Below, piece after piece: positions 16,301 to 23,826 of a stretch of DNA of 64,000 nucleotides; position 1 is the first letter of the stretch, and each line of letters begins with the position of its first letter. The position numbers and the translations under genes are program-made. The DNA is from Christensenella hongkongensis. GTDB taxonomy: Bacteria > Bacillota > Clostridia > Christensenellales > Christensenellaceae. The stretch spans positions 1 through 64,000 of the forward strand of contig NZ_LAYJ01000116.1 of the NCBI RefSeq assembly GCF_000981035.1, written 5' to 3'. Below the pieces are notes generated by a model, which ran no database searches, was not told the DNA's origin, and saw only the letters and a program-made list of their open reading frames with translations.

Positions 16301-18355
16301 CCCATCCGAGCGCAGCGTTGCGGAATACGGGTAATGCGACGGATAAAACTGCATGGTCAGGTAAAACTGCTCGCCCTTTTCGATTGAGCTTACAGGATTC
16401 TGGGTGCTGTTTGGCTGCGCAAACGCAAGCGTCGTTCCATCCGTATATACGTCCACCCAATAATCGTCCGCCACCACAGCCTTTGCAGAAAGCGTTCCTT
16501 TCAGGTTAACTGGCTCCCCGTTCCCGTTCACCGCGGATGCAAGCGTAAAGGTTGCCGTACTGCCCACAGCCATATTGTCATTGGTCACACCGGCAAATTG
16601 CAGCAGGTTTTTCGGATATTCAACCGGCCTTCCCGAAGCGCTTTTAATTGCCTGTATCCCATTGACCGTAACAATAAGCGGTTCCCCAAAGTTGTGCCCC
16701 TGCACGTCAATGGTATCGTAGTTTTTGTCCTGCGGAGCCATTTTTGTAACGCCGTTGACCGTAACGCTGTCGTACTGGTTATTTCCGTTTGTACCGGGAA
16801 TACGCAGGTGCGTCACCTTGGTATTTGCCGGTATATTAAACGTAAGCTCCACATCTCCCTTCATACCGGGTAAAATAATCTCCGTTTTAAAAAGCTCCTG
16901 ATAATAAAGATGCTCCGTTTTCGCTCCCGTGCCCGCATACTGCGCTGAATTATATTGCAGGTAACCTGCCGATCCGTCCGCGACGGCGCGCCGCATCACA
17001 ACGCTCGCTTCATCGCTTGTTACAGGCTTTATGATCATCGATGAGGGTATATTTACATTAATCAGCGGAACGCCGCGGTCATTGAAATCTGTAAATTCCG
17101 CAGCCATTCCTTTGTCCGGCGCAAACGTATAACGCTTTCCGTTAATCTCCATCGTCCGCAGTATCTCCATATCCTGAAAATCGATGGATGTATTTTCCCC
17201 GCTGAAATCCTCCGTCGTTTTGAAATAAAAGGGGTGATATCCCGGGTTATAGTCAGCGCTCTTTTTCGTTCCGCTCTGCGTGTAAGTTAATGCCGGGCTA
17301 TCCTCCTCCACAGGATCAAGTCCCTGGTCGTCGCGGTAAAAAGTGACCGGCGGCGCCAAAAAACCGTAGCTGCCGTATACCGCAGGGTTCTGCCACTCCA
17401 GATACGTGTGCGTATTCCCGCCGGCAGTCACACTTACCTTACTGAAATCAAGCGTTACTTCAACCTGGTCATAGCCGATATAGTTTGCTCCGAAATAGCC
17501 TGCCCACACGCCGCCGTTCGTTTCCACGCCCGCGGTTTTCATTGAAACAACCGCAAACCCCGCTTCATATAAACCTGTCGACGCCCCTTCCGTAATGCTG
17601 ACCGGTGATTTCATGGAAACCATGTTGCTCAGGCCAGCCGACTTGAAGAAGGCGTCCAGATATGCGGTTTTACTTTCAACCAGTTCGTCATCCAGCCCAT
17701 CAACAACGCGGTAGAGCTTCACATCCACGCGCAGCTTTTCGTCTGGGTATACCTTTTGGGGAGCCGCCTCAAACGTGACGCTTGTTTCAGCGCTCACGGT
17801 TCCCGGAGCCACGTCATAAACAAGCGATGGATTTCCGTCAACCGGGCTTCCGGCAATAAATTTGCCACTGTTTGCCACACGGAAGCCTGATTCTGTTTCG
17901 CCCGGATCATTGTTATAATAAACCGCTACAATTTTGTAGCCCACCGCTTCGTCCGAGCCGTCCCTTACAAGGGAAAACTGTAAAGAATCGGCAAGGCCTA
18001 CCTCTATCGTAGAGGAAAGTGTTCCGCTTTTCAGCCACCCAAGGCCAACCGAGCCCGCCCCAAGCAGGCTGCCGCTGCCCTGAATGCTGTTTGCTTCAGG
18101 CTCCGCTTTCTGCGTTGGTTCAGGCAGCTCTTCAGGTTCTCCTGCCGGTTCTTCCATCGCCTCCTGTTCCTTGCCGGAGCTGCCGTTTCCGCTTTCAAGC
18201 GGCGGTTCGTTCGTTTCCGCACTATCATTTGCCACTTCGGCCTGCGTATCATGCAGCGGTTCTCCAAACACCGTAACCGGTGCGGACACAATTAATACCA
18301 TACAAAGCAGGACACATATCACGCTAATCAAATTTCTTCTGTTCTTTGTCACCAA
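13310..18355 (-). CDS. Large secreted surface protein, multi-domain, membrane-anchored at the C terminus
   Basis: A 1681-residue protein starting at GTG 18355 with AAAGGATGG upstream. Residues 1-31 are a signal peptide (LISVICVLLCMVLIVSAPV). About 40-90 is a Glu/Pro/Ser-rich linker. The bulk (100-1300) is beta-rich and weakly repetitive, resembling Ig-like adhesin modules. Near 1220-1320 an Ig-like fold (TYQVTFTYVNSYDYSVTATV) precedes a carboxypeptidase-regulatory-like/Cna-B module (GTVSGTVSSNGKNIEGAVL ... ATTDENGAYRFEI). A Pro/Asn/Glu-rich spacer follows, then a tail with about four hydrophobic segments (TWSLLNLILMIAGAALSIVL onward) instead of an LPXTG sorting signal. Likely an exposed adhesin or matrix protein; the ligand is unknown. 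It is monocistronic with its own terminator. Confidence 0.85.
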   Translation of the reverse strand: MVTKNRRNLISVICVLLCMVLIVSAPVTVFGEPLHDTQAEVANDSAETNEPPLESGNGSSGKEQEAMEEPAGEPEELPEPTQKAEPEANSIQGSGSLLGAGSVGLGWLKSGTLSSTIEVGLADSLQFSLVRDGSDEAVGYKIVAVYYNNDPGETESGFRVANSGKFIAGSPVDGNPSLVYDVAPGTVSAETSVTFEAAPQKVYPDEKLRVDVKLYRVVDGLDDELVESKTAYLDAFFKSAGLSNMVSMKSPVSITEGASTGLYEAGFAVVSMKTAGVETNGGVWAGYFGANYIGYDQVEVTLDFSKVSVTAGGNTHTYLEWQNPAVYGSYGFLAPPVTFYRDDQGLDPVEEDSPALTYTQSGTKKSADYNPGYHPFYFKTTEDFSGENTSIDFQDMEILRTMEINGKRYTFAPDKGMAAEFTDFNDRGVPLINVNIPSSMIIKPVTSDEASVVMRRAVADGSAGYLQYNSAQYAGTGAKTEHLYYQELFKTEIILPGMKGDVELTFNIPANTKVTHLRIPGTNGNNQYDSVTVNGVTKMAPQDKNYDTIDVQGHNFGEPLIVTVNGIQAIKSASGRPVEYPKNLLQFAGVTNDNMAVGSTATFTLASAVNGNGEPVNLKGTLSAKAVVADDYWVDVYTDGTTLAFAQPNSTQNPVSSIEKGEQFYLTMQFYPSHYPYSATLRSDGNDPLNTTLLPNPVVYFLLPDGMEADLDNIQLFKNTTGGRGFKLLGDDPANLQYTAKSLGKNSDGKEVIEVKIHGESGADVWIEGHYASRLRVSVPVNMPPEASASYIEMTANDVFVGTWGDKAARVYMSGAGGATVNTSGVLPEGAILNGSYAVRSNNSRTTSIDLTASKNAQVYAAVRTDAQRDRYQSYNSNVAGSFPQIRAGSRSEQFLVQLYNGMGSNLTDAQAYFILPARNNHSDEKWRTMLTGQPVFTAGAGTSYEVYYTTQDLLWEKSAWTLDELKTLGTWTKVNGPIPDGDLGKVTAFRYEFKTLGDKEQFRMTAQFGVPVVVENTKPEYGSTAIGQMLFDFGGEMKGERANTAAVKLRKSDAPILAAPDGMGEKPIEQETTVAMLEEGNIPVWDSVIAYDDFTELAIDSVKVEFTPADGQKTTVAEFNGNGDFQNSGYNAPGMVPGLDIGYAQGTRSSIDFGIKQALDYVNASKAGTYVITYTTQRDGDAQATSVTRTIHIERPENTLQKTDAELELFMGEAFPDSFTGWQEYLRSLVSITDGGIEVSGADARLNGFDANVPGTYQVTFTYVNSYDYSVTATVKAVVKYKGTVSGTVSSNGKNIEGAVLYATGLETGSATTDENGAYRFEIRATKDEPASKGYTLLLDHAALPDGVKNPDAAFVGSNGTGNAANPNPVHDFVLEPIKIAVEFDNGAAYRSHDIGLYVDGAQIMTQPVGEAGKYRFSPENGEGWFAADAGDYQVKVRPDEGMADDIENLGDDFGADSNGFSSNTLTLAASDIHLRAQAQLPAGEAGDNKPENSVNPGNPENPEKPAAGSDGTQSAQSGTDDVEAGTDHVRQPDEKTNSASKPAGKEAVQATGDSEVPAIGGSENSMPLHGVAKVPTWSLLNLILMIAGAALSIVLALRIFLKKRKQQEEQSGKKRWIYKLIGILAGIALVVLFLATQDMSALMALLDAWSWLFAVLLALQAVMAWFGLRKKQKNEDNAV

Positions 18356-18727
18356 ACCATCCTTTCATATCTTCGCCACACAGCATTTGGGGCCGTGTGA
18401 AATCTATATCTTTCCATTTTCTAAAATCACTCTGGACGCCCGTTTCATGCTGTTTTCAAGATCAAAACCAACGATATTCCGGTCTGCAAATCATCTTGTT
18501 TCCGGGCTATTTTATTATCTCATATTGTTGTTTTTTCATCGACAGGCCAGTACTATTTTCACGCGGCATGTGTGAGTGTAGTGTGACAAATTGAAGAAAG
18601 CTCCAAATCTTAAATTCATGGTTTCATCGGCGCTTTGTTTCGTTTATAATATAATTGTTTTAATATGGATATTGATCGGGGCAAAAACAAGGACATGTGT
18701 CCCGGGAACCGGAAAGGCGGCAATTTT
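18356..18727. other. Divergent intergenic region between surface protein and lipoprotein genes
   Basis: The 372-bp gap separates two divergently transcribed exported-protein genes and has no convincing gene. A TATAAT at 18645-18650 suits a plus-strand promoter for the lipoprotein, but its -35 is weak. For the surface protein a GATAAT/TAAAAT-like element lies around 18511-18520 on the minus strand without a good -35. I see no clear operator. Confidence 0.4.
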
Positions 18728-19318
18728 ATGTCCCGCATAAAAAGACTTTTACTGATTTTACTGGCATTGTTACCGGCTGTAGGTTGCGTATCATGCGCCG
18801 CTCCATCGCTTCCGTCCGCGCAAGGCACGGCTGCCACGGCAAGCGGCAGCGTAACCATTTCCTTCCCCTTTACAAGCCAGGATGGGGTGGCTACCAATCA
18901 ATTTGCCGTATGGATCGAAAACGAGTCCGGTGAATATATCAAAACTTTATTTGTAACAAAATTTACTGCTGATATCGGGTATCTTGAACGAAAGGACGCT
19001 CTCCCCAACTGGGTGGCGCAATCCGGTATCGGGTATGACGGCCCGCGCGATATCGACGCCGTGACCGGCGCTACGCCGTCCTCCGGGGAACTATCCTACA
19101 CATGGGATCTCACAGATGAAGACGGTAATCCTGTTCCTCAGGGCGTTTACCGGTATTTTGTGGAGGGTACGCTTCGCTGGGAAAGCCGCGTACTGTATAC
19201 GGGAACGATCGAAGTCAATCAAAAAGCGGCTTCCTCAAAGGCAAAGCCGCAATATTTTGGTCACGGTTCAAAGGAATGCGATATGATCGGCAGCGTGCAG
19301 GCAGTCTATACCCCCTGA
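18728..19318 (+). CDS. DUF2271-like lipoprotein
   Basis: A 196-residue exported protein. The signal peptide MSRIKRLLLILLALLPAVG ends in a lipobox, with cysteines at residues 20 and 23. The mature part, VSISFPFTSQDG-like through NQFAVWIENESGEYIKTLF, VTKFTADIGYL, LPNWVAQSG, DAVTGATPSSGELSYTWDL and VPQGVYRYFVEG, follows the layout of DUF2271 proteins (predicted periplasmic proteins that often accompany flavin-transferase or redox genes). 'DAVTGATP' also resembles the flavinylation-type D-x-x-[ST]-G-A-T motif, which is of interest in a DUF2271 context. The ATG at 18665 gives a longer frame but leaves the signal peptide internal, so 18728 is chosen. Biochemical role unknown. Confidence 0.7.
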   Translation: MSRIKRLLLILLALLPAVGCVSCAAPSLPSAQGTAATASGSVTISFPFTSQDGVATNQFAVWIENESGEYIKTLFVTKFTADIGYLERKDALPNWVAQSGIGYDGPRDIDAVTGATPSSGELSYTWDLTDEDGNPVPQGVYRYFVEGTLRWESRVLYTGTIEVNQKAASSKAKPQYFGHGSKECDMIGSVQAVYTP

Positions 19319-19327
19319 CGGCGGTTG

Positions 19328-20602
19328 CTATTCCCGCAGAAGTCCCGCATACCATGCAAGGGAATCTGCCGAAAGCTTTTTCAATATTCTACCACTTCCA
19401 TTGATGCTTGTAGTGTGCCTGATGTCGTAATGCCGGGCAGTGGTTGTAAGCGTATCTATCACAAGCTTATCATCAAGTCCCTTGTGCGCGCCCGCCATTG
19501 CCACCAGAAAAAAGCGGCCAAGTGCAAAAAACATCGCAAGACGTCCGAACTCTTCAAACGCATTATTCTTTTTCATAGAGATTGGAAAAGCGGCGTTAAA
19601 CACAGTAGCCACAAGAAAATTTTCCAGAATAAATTCATTTTTTTCCATATATGGTGCATAATATTGCTCAAATATTTTTTGGTAATTTTGTATTTCCTCT
19701 TCAGGAGAGAGCTCATCGGAAATCATAAGCCCTTTTGATACCCTGTCTATAAATTCCAAAAATTCCATAGACGGCTGCTCTTTTTCTTCCTCAGATACGA
19801 TTTGCACACTACTGATGATGCTGGACATCTGGAGCTGGATATCAAAACGCCGGGGCAGCTTTTTAAGCTCTTCCCGGAAGAAACCTTCGCCTGCCATCGC
19901 GCCATACTTCCTGACCAGGGCAAGAGCCCCTTCCTTCCCGCAATCGTCAAGCGCCTTCATAAACATCCCAAGAATCACGACGCGCTCCCACACCCTGTAA
20001 TCCCTGTTTTGCAAAAGAGAGAGGATGAAAAAACGGATGTCCTCAAAGTAAAAAAGCGGCGTATCCACAATCTTTTCATTCTGCTTATCGATAATACTTG
20101 CAGGCGCATGGTACGTATCGTTTTCAAAAGGAATCCTCACAAAGCAGATTCCATCCTTTTTTGAAAGCGTTATCGCCGCCGCGGCCTCGCACGTAAGCGA
20201 AAGCCCACGGTAATACACCCCGTTAATAATATATTTGACACGGGGAAACGTCCTGCAGACGCTGCCCAGGGCTTCCGCTCCCAATTCCCTTTGAAGCCTG
20301 CATAACCTTTCCCCGTCAAGGAACGGGCAGTAGGAGTTTCCTTCTTCAAATACAATATCGGCATACTCGTTGACCGGATCCGCAACGTTTTTGGAGTTGT
20401 TTTTCCTGGTATACCGTTCGAGCAACCGTCTCGTATCCTCACAGACCGGCGCACGCAGGTATTTCTGATAGGTTCTTTTATCGATACTGATTTTCCAGGC
20501 GCTGGAGCAGCACGTATGCAGGCATTTCGATCCAATACATTCAAATTCTCCCAGAAAATCCGGCGCAATACAAATTACTTCTTTTTTCAAGCTTTGGGGC
20601 AT
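19328..20602 (-). CDS. FliB-like protein (flagellin lysine-N-methylase family)
   Basis: About 424 residues. The N-terminal cysteine cluster, ECIGSKCLHTCCSSAWKISID, with CPFLDGERLCRLQRELG and VCRTFPR further on, is the hallmark of the FliB/YkgJ-like family, which probably binds an iron-sulfur or metal centre. In Salmonella FliB methylates flagellin lysines, but many Firmicutes without flagella have homologues of unknown substrate. No flagellar gene is seen in this window. The start at 20602 is preferred (GGAGAGG upstream) over the frame at 20650. It stands alone, converging with the DUF2271 lipoprotein, leaving only 9 bp between the stops. Confidence 0.8.
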   Translation of the reverse strand: MPQSLKKEVICIAPDFLGEFECIGSKCLHTCCSSAWKISIDKRTYQKYLRAPVCEDTRRLLERYTRKNNSKNVADPVNEYADIVFEEGNSYCPFLDGERLCRLQRELGAEALGSVCRTFPRVKYIINGVYYRGLSLTCEAAAAITLSKKDGICFVRIPFENDTYHAPASIIDKQNEKIVDTPLFYFEDIRFFILSLLQNRDYRVWERVVILGMFMKALDDCGKEGALALVRKYGAMAGEGFFREELKKLPRRFDIQLQMSSIISSVQIVSEEEKEQPSMEFLEFIDRVSKGLMISDELSPEEEIQNYQKIFEQYYAPYMEKNEFILENFLVATVFNAAFPISMKKNNAFEEFGRLAMFFALGRFFLVAMAGAHKGLDDKLVIDTLTTTARHYDIRHTTSINGSGRILKKLSADSLAWYAGLLRE

Positions 20603-20722
20603 CTGTATACCTCTCCAATATATTTTGATAAATTTTACAGCACAGAACAAATTGAAAACTGCAATATGATTCTTTATTTATATCGTTATTTCACCCCAAA
20701 ATATTAGTCATCCAAAGAACAA

Positions 20723-20756
20723 AAAAAGTTCCTTCCATTTCCGGAAGGAACTTTTT
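20723..20756. terminator. Bidirectional intrinsic terminator
   Basis: AAAAAGTTCCTTCC (20723-20736) and GGAAGGAACTTTTT (20743-20756) form a 14-bp stem with a 6-nt loop. It lies about 100 nt past the stop of the SDR gene at 20859 and is most likely the terminator of the fucose-type sugar operon. Confidence 0.85.
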
Positions 20757-20858
20757 ACAGCAATTTATCAAAAGGTTGGTTACAAGCTATTGGTATAAAC
20801 TGCGTACGCAAACGATTTTACATAACCTGCTTTCAGTTATATCGCTGTAAAATTCCCG

Positions 20859-21644
20859 TTACGGCTGCATCTGCTGTCCGCCGGTTACATTGATTGCCTG
20901 GCCTGTCATGTAGGAGGAATCCTCGCTTGCAAGGAAAATCATACAATTTGCAATGTCTTCGTAACTGCAGCCCCGTCCGAGCGGAACCTGCGCTTCGTAT
21001 TTCTTGCGGACCTCTGCCTCCGTGATCCCTTGGTTTTTGGCATATTGCTTGTAGAGGCTGTTTACCCAAAGCGGGCTGTCCAGCATATTTCCCGGACAGA
21101 TCGCGTTCACGCGGATATTTTCCGCCGCCAGCTCCAGCGCAAGGCTTTCCACCAGCCCGATCCCACCGAACTTTGACGACGCATAAGCGGAATTTTTGGC
21201 CGAGCCTTTTTTGCCTGACTTGCTGTTGATCTGCACGATCACGCCGCTTCCCTGCTTACGAAATGCGGGCACCACAGCCTTCGCCACATTGAAAAAACCG
21301 CACAGGTTCACGTCGATTACCTTTTTCCATGTGTCCGGGTTAAATTCCCCGATTGCACCGGAAATAACGATGCCCGCGTTTGACACCAGTACGTCGATCC
21401 TGCCATATTTTTCGATGGCTGCGGCTGCGAAGGCTTCGCAGTCCGCAAAATCCGTCACATCAAGTTTCATTGCGATTGCATCCGGCAGCATCCGCGCCGT
21501 TTCCTGCGCCCCTTCAAGGTTCATATCGCCTACTACGACCTGCGCGCCCTCTTCACCGCAACGCTGTGCCAGCGCCTGTCCAAGTCCCTGCGCCGCTCCC
21601 GTGATCGCGACCACCTTACCTTTTAGCTTCATACATCTTTCCAT
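20859..21644 (-). CDS. SDR dehydrogenase similar to sorbitol-6-phosphate 2-dehydrogenase
   Basis: A 261-residue short-chain dehydrogenase with TGAAQGLGQAL at the nucleotide site, an Asp after beta2 (VVVGDM) indicating NAD(H) preference, NAG at about 90 and catalytic Ser/Tyr/Lys in INSKSGKKGSAKNSAYASSK. The run SKSGKKGS..NSAY..SKFGGIGL and VPLGRGCSYEDI... TGQAINVTGGQ match the SrlD pattern closely. It would oxidise a ketose/polyol phosphate or a related polyol. It follows fucI by 115 bp, so it may act on the product of the isomerase or on a polyol brought in by the transporter. AAAGGGGG sits seven nt before the start. Confidence 0.88.
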   Translation of the reverse strand: MERCMKLKGKVVAITGAAQGLGQALAQRCGEEGAQVVVGDMNLEGAQETARMLPDAIAMKLDVTDFADCEAFAAAAIEKYGRIDVLVSNAGIVISGAIGEFNPDTWKKVIDVNLCGFFNVAKAVVPAFRKQGSGVIVQINSKSGKKGSAKNSAYASSKFGGIGLVESLALELAAENIRVNAICPGNMLDSPLWVNSLYKQYAKNQGITEAEVRKKYEAQVPLGRGCSYEDIANCMIFLASEDSSYMTGQAINVTGGQQMQP

Positions 21645-21705
21645 TCTTTTGCCCCCTTTACCTGTTTGTTTGAATTATTTATCTTCCGCTGCATAACGCC
21701 AGAAT

Positions 21706-21729
21706 AGCCGCCGCAAAAATGCGGCGGCT
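21706..21729 (-). other. GC-rich intercistronic hairpin after fucI
   Basis: AGCCGCCGC and GCGGCGGCT form a perfect 9-bp stem with a 6-nt loop between fucI and the SDR gene, with no U-run on the transcribed strand. Likely an mRNA-stability or processing element. Confidence 0.55.
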
Positions 21730-21759
21730 CCCGGCAATCCATAAAGCAGAGGAAGCAAA

Positions 21760-23517
21760 TTATTTGTAAACCGGTCCGTAAGCCTTGCATGCACGGTAAT
21801 CCGCACCTTCAAGGTCTGACGTCCCGAACGCATCCCATGTGCTCGGCCTGAATATCCGCTTGCTGTCCACATTGTGCATATTCACCGGTATCCGCAGCAT
21901 CGACGCCAGCGTAATCAGGTCTGCTCCAATGTGTCCGTAATTGATCGCCCCGTGGTTTGCCCCCCAGTGCGCCATTACGCTGTATACGTCACGGAATGCC
22001 CCTTCGCCGGTAAGGTTAGGCGCAAACCATGTGCACGGCCAGCCCGGATCCGTCCTGTCCCAGAGCGTCTTATTTACGTCTTCCGGCAACTCGCACGTGT
22101 ATCCCTCGGCGATTTGCAGCACCGGTCCAAGCCCTGCCACAAGATTCATCCTGCACATCGTCACAGGCATCCCACCGCGCGTCCTGAACGTTGACGAGAA
22201 TCCGCCTCCGCGGAAATATCCCACGTTTGCCGGCGTCCATACCGTCTCGTCAAGACACTTCTGCGCCTCGCCCTCACTGATTTCCCAGAAAGGCTTCATG
22301 GCCGGCTTTCCGTCCTTTTCCTGCGCGCCCGTTGCATCCAGCGTCGCTGCGCCTGAATTGATCAGGTGGATAATCCCGTTTTTCGCATAGCCCGTCAATT
22401 CCTTTCCCGTTACCCGTTTTACAGCCTCCGGGCTCCAGTATGTCCTTACGTCGCTGAAAATCGACGCCGTATTGCTCAGTAAATGTCCGAACAGCATCGA
22501 CACCCCGTTCAGGCAGTCGTTTTCCGTAGCAACAATGTACGGATGCCGGATTCCGTTCCAGTCATAGCTCGAATTGAGCATTGCTTCCATAAAATCGCCA
22601 TTGGGCATAAAGTCCGTCCACTGCCTCTGGCCCTGGAAACCCGCTGCAATCGCACAGTTTCCCATACCCTCTTCGTTAAACCCATTGTTCCGAAGGTATT
22701 CGCTGCCCTGCATCATGTCCCGCACGATCAGCGCCATTTTGACGACGTACTCCCATTCCGCATCCTTTTGCTCACGGCTGTGACCGTTTTCTCCATTATA
22801 TATATCGTCGTTTTCCTTGCAGTTTTCCTTCACCCATTCAAGCGCACGTTTGAACTCTTCTTTGTCGTAAATACCGTTTTCCACCCGCCGGATGATTTCG
22901 CTCATGTCCTTGTATTCACAGCGCATCCCAAGGTATCTCTCAAAAAAGTCCGGGTTTACCATGCTCCCGGCGATTCCCATCGCCACATTCCCTACCGATA
23001 AATACGACTGCCCCTTCATTTCGCCCACTGCTACCGCTGCGCGTGCAAACTGCAGTATCTTTTCCTTCACATCGTCCGGTATCTCTGTGCAGTCTGCTTC
23101 CTGCACGTCCTTTCCATAAATCGAAAATGCCGGAAGTCCCTTTTGCGAATGCCCTGCCAGCACTGCCGCAAGGTACACCGCGCCCGGGCGCTCCGTTCCG
23201 TTGAACCCCCAGATCGCTTTTGGGATGTGCCTGTCCATATCCATCGTTTCGCTTCCATAGCACCAGCACGGCGTTACCGTCAGCGACGCGCATACGCCCT
23301 CGCGCGCAAATTTTTCCGCGCATGCCTGCGCCTCCGCAAACCCGCCGATTGTGGAATCCGCGATCACGCATTCCACCGGATTTCCAAATCTATCCTTTAA
23401 ATTCGATGTGATCAGCTCCGCCGCCGCGCGCGCCATCCACATCGTCTGCTCTTCCAGGCTTTCCCTGATCCCTTTTTCCCGTCCGTCGATTGTTGGTCTT
23501 ACCCCTATTTTTACCAT
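21760..23517 (-). CDS. fucI: L-fucose isomerase
   Basis: A 585-residue cytosolic Mn2+-dependent aldose-ketose isomerase. It keeps long stretches of the E. coli FucI sequence pattern: [20 protein letters not shown] at the N terminus, [88 protein letters not shown] and [14 protein letters not shown]. Metal ligands Glu/Asp in the TENDCLNG region and the late His are present. It converts L-fucose to L-fuculose and may also accept D-arabinose. No fuculokinase or aldolase is in the window, so the rest of the route must lie elsewhere or use the adjacent dehydrogenase. AAAGGAGAG precedes the ATG. It has its own activator-type promoter. Confidence 0.97.
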   Translation of the reverse strand: MVKIGVRPTIDGREKGIRESLEEQTMWMARAAAELITSNLKDRFGNPVECVIADSTIGGFAEAQACAEKFAREGVCASLTVTPCWCYGSETMDMDRHIPKAIWGFNGTERPGAVYLAAVLAGHSQKGLPAFSIYGKDVQEADCTEIPDDVKEKILQFARAAVAVGEMKGQSYLSVGNVAMGIAGSMVNPDFFERYLGMRCEYKDMSEIIRRVENGIYDKEEFKRALEWVKENCKENDDIYNGENGHSREQKDAEWEYVVKMALIVRDMMQGSEYLRNNGFNEEGMGNCAIAAGFQGQRQWTDFMPNGDFMEAMLNSSYDWNGIRHPYIVATENDCLNGVSMLFGHLLSNTASIFSDVRTYWSPEAVKRVTGKELTGYAKNGIIHLINSGAATLDATGAQEKDGKPAMKPFWEISEGEAQKCLDETVWTPANVGYFRGGGFSSTFRTRGGMPVTMCRMNLVAGLGPVLQIAEGYTCELPEDVNKTLWDRTDPGWPCTWFAPNLTGEGAFRDVYSVMAHWGANHGAINYGHIGADLITLASMLRIPVNMHNVDSKRIFRPSTWDAFGTSDLEGADYRACKAYGPVYK

Positions 23518-23700
23518 TGCTTTGCTCTCCTTTGCACAAAATCGTGTGTTTGCCGCAAACCGCCTTCCGGTCCGCGTTTTAAAACCTTATCGCTTTGCAC
23601 ATTGCTCTGTGAGCAATCCGCAAAACCATAAATGCTTTGCGTTTGCCCGTAGTATTTATTTTTCAGGAATTATGAGTGCCAAATGATGTGTCTACTAAGA

Positions 23701-23759
23701 ATTATAGTCTCGAGCTCCTGATAAAACTACGTCCTTACATTCGTAAACCTACGTCCTTA
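23701..23759 (-). promoter_or_regulatory. fucI promoter with tandem direct repeats (candidate activator site)
   Basis: On the minus strand TATAAT (23706-23701) is preceded, after 17 bp, by a poor -35 (TAGTTT, 23729-23724). Two perfect copies of TAAGGACGTAG (23737-23727 and 23759-23749) lie 22 bp apart, about two helical turns, the nearer one overlapping the -35. A good -10, a weak -35 and helically phased direct repeats are the architecture of an activator-dependent promoter, for example of AraC-type regulators. The regulator is not identified. Confidence 0.7.
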
Positions 23760-23781
23760 TTTTCCTATTTAGTTTGAATGA

Positions 23782-23805
23782 GGGACGGGGATTGCGCCCC
23801 GTCCC
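23782..23805 (-). other. GC-rich hairpin after the second binding-protein gene
   Basis: GGGACGGGG (23782-23790) and CCCCGTCCC (23797-23805) form a perfect 9-bp stem with a 6-nt loop, about 20 nt past the binding-protein stop. There is no U-run on the minus strand, so read-through into fucI is possible; it probably protects binding-protein mRNA or terminates partially. The remainder of the 23518-23826 gap holds the fucI promoter and nothing else evident. Confidence 0.6.
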
Positions 23806-23826
23806 TTATCCAAGTTGTTCTATGAA

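Noticed and set aside
23782-23805. Full intrinsic terminator between the binding protein and fucI
   Set aside because: The stem is perfect but no U-run follows on the transcribed strand, so a stability hairpin is more likely.
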